Below are positions 52,571-62,800 of a DNA stretch of 64,000 bases, one piece after another; position 1 is the stretch's first letter, and every line of letters starts with the position of its first letter. Where the stretch lies: contig OZ218961.1 of the NCBI GenBank assembly GCA_965112735.1, positions 3,224,001-3,288,000 of the forward strand, read 5' to 3'. The position numbers and the translations under genes are program-made. The notes under the pieces were generated by a model. It did not search any database, was not told the DNA's origin, and saw only the letters and a program-made list of their open reading frames with translations. The stretch is from Phaeosaccion multiseriatum. Its lineage: Eukaryota; Ochrophyta, other classes.

Positions 52571-54663
52571 AGGAGGGAGCAAGTCCTGAAGGGGCTCTGG
52601 GCACCTGCTTCATCAGGCACGGCCTCTTTGCTTCTGCTGAGGGAGGGCCTTCCTTGTTGTGAGGCAGGGGGGCGGGCGCAGTGCGCTTGGGGGGGGGATG
52701 GAAGGGCACCTGTCCAGCCCCCTTCCTCTCCTTCCTCTCCTCTCCTGTCCTGGCTGCTGAAGCTGCTACCTCCCGTGCCGCTTGGCACAGCTTCAGGAGC
52801 CGCAGCCTCAGACCTCAGCCCACAGTCTCACAGTCGCCTTCACGCACTCACTCACAGCTGCACCAACAGCCTCGGCAGGGGGGACCGTCAGACGCAACAA
52901 CAGAGACACAGAGTCACAGATGGCTGCTTCCAAGAGAGTCTCCGTGACGAGGTGCCCACACGGGGGAAGGGCAAGTGCCGACCAGTCAGTCAGTCAGTCA
53001 GTCAGTCAGACAGGCAAATGGGCAGTCAGTCGGGCAGCTCTGCAGCACTCCCTTCGAGGGGCGTAACGGACTGGATGGATGCTGAGCGACTATCCAAACA
53101 GAGCGGCCTCTGTTGGACACGTCAGCACCATCTGCTGCCATCCCCTCGTCAGCACCAGCACGTACAAGAAGAGAGACACACAAGCGAAGTAAAGTCATCT
53201 GTGACTGCGACCTGTCACAAGCGAAGTCATCTGTGACTGCGGCCTGTCACAAGCGACGAAACGGTGAAACGGTGGTCCGGTGATGCCAGCCAGCCCGGCG
53301 GTCCATTCGCCCGCATCGCTGGTGGCAAGTGGGGTGTGCAGAGCTCTTCAGCTCTTCTCAGCAATGCAATGGGGCGGGCGAGGCCGTGCGCCACACGCCG
53401 ACACGGCGGAGCGTCGACAGAGCACCACAGACAAAGAAGCATGGCAAGAGGCAAGAGGCTCAAGGCTCAAGGCTCAAGGCTCAAGGCTCAAGGCTCAAGG
53501 CTCAAGGCTCAAGGCTCAAGGCTCAAGGCTCAAGGTTCAAGACTCAAGACTCAAGGAAGGACAGGGCAGAACATGTCTCTTTGGGTGGACATTTACGGAC
53601 TTGGGGGTGGAGTGGTGCCGTTATTGCGGGTCATTCCCCTCCCCTTTCAAGTACATCTACAACTAATGCACAACAACACGGGAAAGAGGGTCCGCCCGTC
53701 CGTCCAGCCCAATCGCCAGCGTCAGCTCTGCTCCGGCGCCTCCCCATTGCGCCACAGCTCCTCACGGAGTCTGTTTCTGTCCTGGCGTAGCGGTGCTGTC
53801 TGGTGTCTGGTGCTGGTGTGTGGTATCCTCCATATGCCTCTGCTTCTCCCCATATGTATGCTCTGCTGCTTGTAACCGATGCCAGCGCCCCCAACCTCGC
53901 TGCCTCACGAAAGGCTCTGAATAGACTTCATGGACTCCAGCCCACAGCACATCCCTCCACGCCCATCCACTGCCATCCACTGGCAGCGCTGTCCTGCACT
54001 GCTGGAGATCTCTGAGCGAGGCGCTGCGAAGAGTCATGGGCCCCAATGGATAGCAAGCGCAAGCGCAAATTCCCTCCGGCAAAGTCTGCCGCACACGGCG
54101 AAGACCAGCCGCATGCTGTGCGATTGCGCTCTACTGTATCCGGGCCGAGAGGCAGCCACATGGGCAGGAATACGGGCAGGCACGCAGACACATAGGCAGG
54201 CAGGCACACCACAAGAAGGCAGCAGAGCCCATGCTGCAGCAGAGCCGCCTCCCCCTTCCCCTCCCTCCAGCTTGGCAGTCAGAGCTCCTCCAGCTTGGCA
54301 GTCAGAGCTCGTCGTGTGAGCGAGCGCTGTGTGCGAGGCTCGTCAGCGGTCGTCGCCAACACGGGGAGGCGCGTCGAAGCCCTCCCCCCTCCCCCCCCCT
54401 GGGCTTGAATGGGGGCACTGCCCTGCGCTGCAAAGTCTCAAAAGTCCGGTCCAAGTCGTCCTTTGCAGTGACGAGGACACGGGCCGTTCGTGCCTCGACA
54501 GCGCTCGGCAGCAAACCCCAAGCCGGCAGCGAAGAAAGCACAACAGCACAACAGCAGCACAGCAGCAGACGGCTCCCTCTCCATCTCCATCTCTCTTTTC
54601 AGGCCCCTTGGCAGCAGCACAGCAGCCCGGAGAGATCATGAGGAGCACAGACCTTGGCGAGCA
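52571..54663. other. intergenic region between convergent genes
   Basis: 2.1 kb with no supported gene. It contains a (CAGT)n run near 52983-53008, a 28-bp direct duplication near 53199-53255 (GTCATCTGTGACTGCG...), a 7-bp array at 53457-53555 and CCATCCACTGCCATCCACTG near 53962. Confidence 0.55.
53457..53555. repeat. 7-bp tandem array (GGCTCAA)n
   Basis: About 14 copies, the last three with single substitutions. Confidence 0.92.
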
Positions 54664-55845
54664 TTACAGCATGCCGAAGAGGGGAACACGCGCCCACACC
54701 ACGTACAGCACGGTGAGGAAGAAGAGGCCCGTAGAGGCGTACATAGTAAGCACGTCAAGCGCGTCTGACACCTTGAGCCGCCGCAGAGCGCCCCCCGCGC
54801 CCTTCACCACGCCCCCTAGGCTGACATGCTCCTCCAGTGTACGCGTGAGGATGGAGTCCTGCTCCTGTAGGGTGCCCGACACGAGCGACACGCGCTCAAG
54901 CTGCTCAGCCATCATACGCCGCGTGCGTCCCAGGCTCGCCGTAATCTCCGCAGCCTGCCTCTGCTGCTGCTGTTGCCCCTGCCCCTGTCCCTGCTGTCCT
55001 GGTTGCTGGTTTCCCCCTGCCGCCCGACCCGCCACCCGCAGCCGGAGGAGCTCCTGCCGTGCGTCGGCCGCATCTGGCTGATGCTTGTGACTGTGCAAGG
55101 CCATGATGCGGCGCCGTATGTCCCTCTGCACACTTGTGGCTGTGGTCTGCAGGTGCTGCAGCTGACTCCTCTGCAGAGCTCGGGCCCTGGCGCTTCCTGC
55201 GTGCTCCGCCTCCAGCTCGGCCTCTGTCAGGGCGGCCTTGAGTGAGCTCACCGACCTGATGAGGGAGCGGTTGTGCGCCTGAGCGGCGCGCATCGTGAGG
55301 GGGGGAGGGGTGGGATGAGAGAAAAAGAGGGTAAGGAAGAGAGAGAGATGTAAAGGAGGAGACAAAGACGGAGAGCGTGAGGAGAGGAAGGGAGAGGGAG
55401 GGAGAGGGAGAGAGCGAGAGGGAGAGGGAGGGAGGGATGGAGAGAGCAGAGAGAGGGAGAAAAGAGAGAAAGGGGTCGATAAGAGAGAGGGAGAGAGTGA
55501 CACGAGGGAGAGAGAGAGAGGGAGGGAAAGAGGCGAAAGAGGGAGAGGGAGAGGGAGAGAGAGAGAGAGACGATAAGAGGGAGAGGGAGAGAGAAGAGAG
55601 AGACAGAGGCAAAGAAGGGGAGAGAAGAGAGAGAAAGAGGCAAAGAAGAGAGACATGGAGAGGGAGAGGGGGAGAGAGAGAGAGGCAAAGAAGAAAGACA
55701 TGGATGGACTCCCTTTTTATTTGTTGCTCACCTCGATGCTGACCGTCCTGGAGTGCGGTTGCTGCTGCAGCTGCCGCTGAAGCTGCTGCAGTTCACTCAA
55801 CAAGCGCTCTGATCTCCTCAGCGCGGGCGGAGAGGAGGCCGACAT
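54664..55845 (-). CDS. SEC20: SNARE protein Sec20
   Basis: Two exons (55732-55845 and 54664-55278) join in phase to 242 residues. Exon 1 gives a short helical start. The second holds an N-terminal helical region, a Gln-rich loop and then the Sec20 SNARE segment: I-T-A-S-L-G-R-T-R-R-M-M-A-E-Q-L, then T-L-E-E-H-V-S-L. It ends in a hydrophobic tail anchor (L-T-M-Y-A-S-T-G-L-F-F-L-T-V-L-Y-V-V-W-A-R). Sec20/BNIP1 is the ER-resident Qb SNARE for COPI vesicles returning from the Golgi. The length fits the family. The 453-nt intron is almost pure purine on the plus strand. The gene is divergent from the calponin-homology gene by 368 bp. Confidence 0.87.
55310..55700. repeat. long polypurine (GA-rich) tract in Sec20 intron
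   Basis: About 390 bp made almost entirely of G and A on the plus strand (pyrimidine on the Sec20 sense strand), in irregular GAGAGGGA units. Confidence 0.9.
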
Positions 55846-56213
55846 GCCCCTGCCTCGAAATCAATGAGAAATGAAGTTGCTTTTTTTCGGTTTCCCCTTC
55901 AGTCGTGTTTCGCTACCTTGGGGCGGTTCGGTTCACACTCTATTACGGCATTCTTTCATTCTTTCCTTCTCCTACATATCTCTCTCTGAAGTGGACGTGT
56001 ATCGGTCAGTCAGGAGTGGAAGGAAAGTAGGGGATTGGGCCTATTGATTAAGAAGAAGCTTTGGCCATGTATGATTGGGTGAGGTATTTGCACCGAGTGG
56101 GAAGGGGAAGGAAGTAATCAGGCGTTGTAGCGAGATCGGCTGCATCTTCTACTGCGCTGCGGCGACTTGTTCGCCGGGTGTGCAGCAGCAAGACGGCACC
56201 CTGGTGGGAGACG
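55846..56213. promoter_or_regulatory. shared upstream region of SEC20 (-) and calponin-homology gene (+)
   Basis: 368 bp between divergent start codons. No named element is recognised. Confidence 0.4.
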
Positions 56214-59200
56214 ATGGCCGAGCTGCTGGAGAAGCAGCAGAGGGGGCAGAGGCAGCGAGCCCCCGTGGGAGCGGCCGACAAGGTGAGGCATTGGAGAGGG
56301 ATGGGGCGTCTTGGCCTTTCTTGCTGCGCCTGGCTGCTTCGTGGTTGTCCTGGCTGCGGGCTGGCTGTTGGCTTGTGTTGGCTTGCTGTGCCCGAGACCT
56401 CCGAGCACCAGAAGGAACAAAGCGAAGGAAGGGGGGGGGGCGGCGGGAGGAGAGAGGTAGAGGGGACACGTCCCTTCGGCCACTGTCTGGGGACGGGACC
56501 ACCCTTGTGTCCCTCTGTGTGAACAGACCGCTCTCCTCTGTCGCCTCGTCATTCTACACGGAAGGCCTCTGCCCCCCCCCCCTCTCAACCCCCCCCCCCT
56601 CCTCACAATCCTCACCCTCCACAGTTCGACAGCACGGTGGAGGCTCAGGCGGGCCTCTGGATTGAGAGCGTGACAGGAGAGCCCTTCCCCCCTCACAGCA
56701 CCTACACCTTTGCCAGACACCTCAAGAGCGGCGTGGTGCTGTGTCGCCTTGCCAACAAGCTCCGCCCCGGCTGCGTGCAAGAGGTGAGAAAGAGAGGCGA
56801 GGCGAGGCGAGCTTTGCCCAAGGCAGTCTGCCCCACTGCAGCTGAGAGAGGGTGGATGGCAGTGGATGGCGGTGGTGTTCTTGTGGGTGTGTTGGTGCTT
56901 ACCCTGTGTGTGCGCCCAACCGGCCCCTCTGCCTTTGCCTCTGTGCGATCGGTGTGCAGATTCACGAGTCCCCCCTGGGCTATCTGCAGATGCAGAACAT
57001 CTCTAACTTCCGCTGCGCGGCGCTGCAGCTCGGAGTGGGCAGAATGGCCCTCTTCCACATGGAGGAACTCTTCGAGATGAAGGTGAGTGAGTGGGCCGTG
57101 GAGTGCCATCTTTTATGCATGTATGGTAGGCCGGAACACGTGGAAGGGGGCTGTTCCTACGCTAACTTTTCTGTAACTGTCACCTCCCTCCCTCCTCCCC
57201 CCCCAGGATCTCTTCGCCGTGGCGACGTGCGTGTGTGCCTTGGCCCGTGCCGTGGAGCGCTCCTGCCCGACCTTCCAGGGGCCATTCCTGCCTGCAGCCG
57301 CTGAAGTGGCGGCCAAGGAGCAGCAGTTGGTGATACAGAGGCAAGGTGGGCAGCGAGACGGAGAAGAGGACGTCGGCATGGTCTCTGACGAGGGAACAGA
57401 GGGGGCAGAGGGGGCAGAGGGGGCAGAGGGCGCCGCTGACAGGAAAGACTCTGCTCTCGCCATGACCTTGGCCATGGAGGGGGATGAGGGGGAGGAGGGG
57501 GAGGGCGACGAGGGGGAGGGGGAGGGGGAAGGGGAGCAAGAGCACAGGCAGGAGGGGCGTCCCACCCTCGACATGACCATGATCGCGGAGGGGGGGCTCG
57601 CGGGGGAGGGCATGGAGCCCGTCAAGGTGAGAACACAGGCTGAGGGAGGCAGGAAGCGGAAACTCGCAACTGCCCGCGTGGGGCCATGGGATGGGCGGCG
57701 CAGTAGAAAAGTATAGAAGCTCCCCAATGTCATTCTTCTCCACGGACGGCCATATCACATCGAGAATACCCGAACCCGTCCGATCTCGGAAGTCAAGCGA
57801 TGTCGAGCCGATTTAGTACTACGGTGGGGGACCACGTGGGAATCGTCGGTGCTGTCTGTTTTTTGCTGGCGAGAAGGAGCTTGGGACATAACTGGAAGGG
57901 CGGGGCGAGAGAGATTGGCTCCTGTTTTTTTTTCCTATGAATAGGTGTGCGTCGTGTGATCGAAGGAAGGCAGTGGAAGGCTACTGATGCCATCTGTGGA
58001 GCTCTGCGGGCAAGAGCACAGAGGGGGGAGACTTTCCCGTGTTGACAGCCCCCTATTGGCCCACGTGCTTCTCCTCTCCTCTCCTCTCCTCTCCTCTGCT
58101 CTCCTCTCCTCTCCTCTGCTCTGCTCTCCTCTCCTCTCCTCTCCTCTCCTCCCGTCCCCTCCCCGGCATCCACTGCCATCCACTGCCATCCACTGCCACC
58201 CTCCCCTCCCGCAGCCCATGTCTGCGCGAGCTCGCTTGCTGTTGCCCGAAGCCGCCACACACTCTCCGAGAGCTCTCGCTGTGGATTCGGACCCCATCAG
58301 GTGAGGGAATAAGTTAGTGAGTGAGTAAGTAATTGAGTGTGAGTGAGAGAGATCAGACAGACAGGCGGACAGGCAGGCAGACAGGCAGACAGGCAGACAG
58401 AAAGACAGATAGGTAGGTAGGTAGGCAGACAGACAGGTAGGCAGGCAGACAGACAGGTAGACAGACCGGCAGGCAGACAGGCAGGCAATCAGGCAGACAG
58501 ACAGACAGGCAGGCAGACAGACAGACAGACAGGCAGGATGCAGACAGGCAGGCAGACAGACAGGCAGGCAACAGGCAGCCCTACTCGACCCCTCGGTACC
58601 CATTGAGCACACGAAACCACACCCTGCCGATGCCTCCAACTGTTGCTGACATACTGACACCCCTGACACCAGGCACCAACCACGCACTCCGAAGCTGCAG
58701 CACCTGCCCACACCGGGGAGCCGCTCTCTCGCACACGGGGAGTGGACCTACGCCGGCTACATGGACGCCATGGGCCACCATCTCGAGCAAGGCCTGGGCA
58801 TGAGCAGCACGGGAGGCTCCGCCTACTCGCTGGGGGAGAGTGTGTCGAGCACGCAGCACCACGACATGGCCTTGGCGGCAACGGCGAATAACAACGGCAG
58901 CATCAGCAGCAGCGGCAGCAGCAAAAGCAACCCCAACGCGGTGTTTACATCGTCGCCCCTCTCGCGCCCCTCTTCGGCGAGGCAAAGGCGGCAGCAGCAA
59001 GACAAGGACAGGCAGCAGCAGCAGCAGCAGCAGCAGCCCCAGCAGCTCCAGCAGCCCCAGCAGCAGCAGCGGCGGCGGAAGAGCTCCGGGCTGGCGGCGG
59101 GGTCGGGGACGGGATCCTTCCGGGTGGACTTTGGGGAGAGGTTGGAGGAGGAAGAGGGAGGGGAGGAGCAGCTGGTGATGCAGCAGCAGCCGCCGCCGCC

Positions 59201-59372
59201 GCCGCCGCCGCAGCAGCAGCAGCAGCAGCCGGCACCGCAGCCACATGCGGCCCCATCTGTGGAGGCGGACAAGGCCCAGGACGGGCTCGTCATAAAGGCT
59301 CAGGACGGGCTCGTCATAAAGGCGCAGGACAGGCTCGCCAACGACGGACTCGGAGAGCGAGAGCAGCGATAA
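56214..59372 (+). CDS. calponin-homology (transgelin/calponin type) protein
   Basis: Six exons (56214-56282, 56625-56783, 56960-57082, 57207-57626, 58215-58300 and 58673-59372) join in phase to 518 residues. Residues about 24-150 form a calponin-type CH domain: A-G-L-W-I-E-S-V-T-G-E, L-K-S-G-V-V-L-C-R-L-A-N-K-L-R-P-G, M-Q-N-I-S-N-F-R, then H-M-E-E-L-F-E-M-K-D-L-F-A-V-A. Such single CH domains occur in actin-associated calponin and transgelin proteins and in signalling proteins. The remainder is low complexity: Glu/Gly repeats, Gln and Pro runs and three D-G-L-V-I-K-A-Q-type repeats at the end. The dispersed motif occurs in sense at 57324 (QLVIQ), with a variant near 59171 (QLVMQ). The fourth intron contains a 5S rRNA gene in the same orientation. 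The start codon choice is moderate. Confidence 0.87.
57324..57337 (+). repeat. dispersed motif copy in exon (QLVIQ frame)
   Basis: Exact 14-mer in sense, just past the CH domain, preceded by GAGCAG. Confidence 0.9.
57742..57859 (+). rRNA. 5S ribosomal RNA, inside an intron
   Basis: A 118-nt match to eukaryotic 5S rRNA: GACGGCCATATCAC at the start, CCGTCCGATCTCGGAAGTCA in the middle (helix III and loop, with the start of the internal control region), TTAGTACTACGGTGGGGGAC, then TGGGAAT...GGTGCTGTC. The ends pair as an acceptor-like stem (ACGGAC with GTCTGT). A run of T follows at once, as for RNA polymerase III. The gene lies within the fourth intron (57627-58214) of the calponin-homology gene, same strand, 115 nt after the splice donor. 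No other rRNA is in the window. The intact stem, length and terminator argue for a working gene and not a relic. Confidence 0.95.
57859..57864 (+). terminator. RNA polymerase III T-run after 5S rRNA
   Basis: Six consecutive T on the sense strand directly after the 5S 3' end. Confidence 0.8.
58066..58152. repeat. (CTCCT)n pentanucleotide array
   Basis: Pyrimidine array with a few TG substitutions, upstream of the 3' splice site of the intron holding the 5S gene. Confidence 0.88.
58353..58570. repeat. (CAGA)/(CAGG)n tetranucleotide array
   Basis: About 215 bp of CAGACAGGCAGG-type units in the last intron (58301-58672) of the calponin-homology gene. Confidence 0.9.
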
Positions 59373-59848
59373 CGCAAAACCGTCCTCTCGTTTTTAGAGA
59401 TCAGACATGAAGAAATACTGACAAGTAGGGAAGGGAAAAAGCTATGAAAGCCGAAGATTATGGATCGACAGGCATCTCATAGAGCTACACGAAGAGCGAT
59501 AGCGCTTCTCCCAGCGCGCGCGTCATTTTGCTGCGTTTTTTTTTTCTGTAACGATATCAATATCGACTGTCTATAAAATATCGATGCGTCATCTCTCTCT
59601 CTCTCCCACATTCTCTCTCTTTCCCCTGCCCTTCTTCCCCCCTTTCCTTCCCTCATATTATGGGAACTCGCCTCTGATGTCTGCTTTGCCAAGACAGCTA
59701 TCGAGCATCGAAAGGCAGAGAGAGGGATCCTCTTTCACTTTTCACGAGAGCAGGTGGGAGGGATGAGGGAGATGGTGGGGTTGGGCAGTTAGGCCGCAGA
59801 GAGAAGAAGAGGGGGCTCAAGGGACGGAGGGCAGGAGGAGGAGGAGTT
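59373..59848. other. intergenic region between tandem genes
   Basis: 476 bp. It includes an A/T-richer part with ATATCAATATCGAC and AAATATCGATGCG near 59552-59587. No gene is seen. It probably carries the 3' end of one gene and the promoter of the kinase gene. Confidence 0.45.
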
Positions 59849-62800
59849 ATGTCTTCAGCAGAGATGGCGGACGGAGCTGCAGCGGCGGGCGAGGAAGGAG
59901 TAGCTGCAACGGGAAGTGCTGTACATGTTGCAACACCGCCAGCACCCCCGTCTGATGCGCAGGAGAAGGGGCAAAAGGCCGTTTTAACAGCAGATCAAGC
60001 AGGATTGGGAGGAGGAGGAGGAGGAGGAGTACTGTCAGTAGCAGCAGCACCAGCAACGGTCGCAGCGGGAGGTTCTGCAGCCCTCAGCACGGCAAGCAAA
60101 GTAGACAGTGCGACAGAGTCGGCAAGGGGAAATGGAGAAAGCGCCACCCCACAGAGCTTGCCAGGCGCCAACAACGGGAGCAGTAGCAGCAGCAGCAGCA
60201 GCAGCAGCACCAGCCCCCCGAAGGTGGCCTTCGACGCCTCCACCCAAAGAGGTGGCGAGCAGTTGGTGATACAGGATGCCGTCTCTCTGAGTTCTTTGGC
60301 TGCGGGGTCTGTGGCTTCTGTTGCTGATGGTGGCGGTGGCAGCGTGTCCTTTGACGCGCCTGCCGTGGAGGGGGGCGTAGGAGGGACCGGAGAGGCGAAG
60401 GCGTCACTCCCCGCCAACACGAACAACCTCAGCCCCACCAGGAGAGGGGCAGGAGCGGACGCAATGGCAGGGCGGCCCCTCAGCCGCCCCGTCAGTCTGG
60501 CGAACGCCATCTCTGCCACGGCTCATCAGCTTCTCGGTCGTGCTGCGGAGAGGGAGAGGGGCAGAGAAGCCGGGGCGGGGGGCGGCCCGGGCTCCCCGTC
60601 CCTATCCCCCCATGGGGCACCCGCGGCTGGCTCTACTCCAGGAGGGAGCAAGAGAGGAGGGGCCTCCGGCGCTGGGGGGGGGGGGGCCTCCAGCGGCGGC
60701 AATGGCAATAAAACTCTAAAGAATTTCCTCCGGGGGGAGGGGGCGCCTTCCTCGGCCCCCGCCGCCATTCCGGTCCCTCTGTTCACCCGCTCCTTCACGG
60801 AAGGCCGCATTCTGGGCATGACGGGCCTGAGGCACCCCCCGGCGGGCAGCGGATGGGGGGAAGGAGGGGGGGAAGGAGGGGGGGAAGGTCAAGTGTCTCC
60901 GCCGGACGCGGCAGGGGTGGCGGATGTATCGGGTGGGGCAGGGCAGCAGCTGGCGCTTCTCAAGCCCAAGAGGCACAAGCAGCACTTCGGGAAGTCCAAG
61001 GAGGAGCCCGAGGTGCGAAGGGGCAGAAGGAGCGGCATGACTGACTATGGAAGGAAGGAAGGAATGCTCTCTGATTGACTCCTGCAGGGCTTGTGGGTGA
61101 CTCCTGTGTGCTCCTTGCGTCAAATCCATGTGGGGCGGCACCCGTCCCAGCCATGTATTCACTCGCTACCTTTTCTTAGCAGACTCCATCCTCCCTCCCT
61201 CCGTCCCTCCTTCGCTCCCATCCTTCCTCCCTCCCTCCCGCCTTCCCGCCCTCCCTTCCTCCCTTCCTCCCGTTCGCCCGCATGGTGTGTATGTATGGTG
61301 TCTATCATATCAGGTCATTTGGTCGGACCAAGTCGACCTCCCGAATGCGAGTGGCATCGAGATCAGCAATTACTCCCTCACCATCTGGGACAAGGACAAG
61401 CACAAACACAGGGACAAAGACAAAGACAAAGACAAAGAGAAAGACAAAGACAAAGACCGGCACCAGCAGCAGCAAGAAGAGGGGGGGGAGGGCGGAGCAG
61501 GGGAGGAAGGGGCGGAAGGAGAGGGGGGGGGGGACTCTGCAGCGGAGGGCAAAACGGCAGAGGGCAAGGGGAAGGGGAGCGGATCCGATCAGCAGGGCGG
61601 GGGAGATGGACCCCTCACAGATGGCGAGGGGGTGGGGGGAGAGGGGCGAGAAGGGGGGCACCGCAGCGGGGAGGAGAAGGAGGGGGCGGCAGGGGGGGCA
61701 GCGGGGCTCTCCACGACAAGGCCAGAGGGGGGGCAGGCAGTGGAGGAGCGGACGGCAAGGAGGGAGAGGCACCGCCGCAGCAGGTCCTCCGGAGTGGGCA
61801 AAGATGGCCACAAGCTAAGGAAAAGCAGCAAGGGGCGGAGGGGCAAGGGCAGAAAGAAGATACCCAAACCCAAGCCCAAGACCAAGCGGGACGTGCGCTT
61901 CGGGAAAGAGATGCAGCCCGGCAGCGGCGGAGTGGAGTACGAGCTCTCACTCGGGATGATGCTTGGCCTCAGGGTGGCGGTGGGCAGGCAGCCCAGGCCT
62001 ACTGAGGACAAGACCCTCTTGATGGAGGTGAGGAGGGAGGGAGGAAGCTGAAAGGAGGGGAGGGAAGGAGCCTTCGAAAGGCCTTCGAAAGGGGTCGCAG
62101 AAGGGGCCAGGGAGAAGAAGAGAGGAGAGGAGGAGGGGGGAGAGGATTGCAAGCTGTGCTGTGCTGCAGCTGTTCCCCTGTGCGTGCGTGTCGTCACCCA
62201 TCCCGTCTGCTGCCTTCCCTTCCCTTGCCTTGCCTTGCCTTGCCTGCCCATGTGCCTGCCCATGTGCCTGCCCTGCCCCGTCTTATATGTCATCCCAGAA
62301 CTTCTACCAGTGCGACAAGTACCTGTTCCCCCCCGCGGGGTCTGCGCAGGGCCCGCTCCGCACCCCCTCGCACAACCTCACGCACAAGTTCAAGTTCAAG
62401 GACTACTCCGCCAAGGTCAGGCAGTCCGGCAGCGCTTGACTTGATTTGATGCCTCTGCTTGCTTGACGTACCTGTTTTCATCCTTCTGTTGCTTGACACG
62501 TCTTGCATAACACCTCTGTTGCTTGACACCTCCTCCCCTCCCTCAGGTGTTTAAGCGCATCCGCGAGCACTTCGGGGTGGATAGGCTGGGCTACATGCTC
62601 AGCGTGGCCGGGGACTACAACTTCCTCAAGTTTATCTCCAACGCCAAGAGCGGTGAGTGCGTCTTGCATCTCTTACGTCGTGCCATATTGTCTTACGTAA
62701 TGCTCTCTTTTCTTTGTCGTTAGGCGAATTCTTCTTCTTCAGCCACGACGAGCGCTTCCTCATCAAGACAATGAGTTCCGCGGAGGTGAAGTTCTTCCGC

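Noticed and set aside
53264-53875. 203-residue frame over the 7-bp array (repeated R-L-K-A-Q-G-S)
   Set aside because: All three plus frames are open across the heptamer array, so the frame is an artefact of the repeat.
56067-56090. Upstream ATG as start of the calponin-homology gene
   Set aside because: Reads only a few codons into GTGAGG and gives no in-phase join to the exon at 56214.
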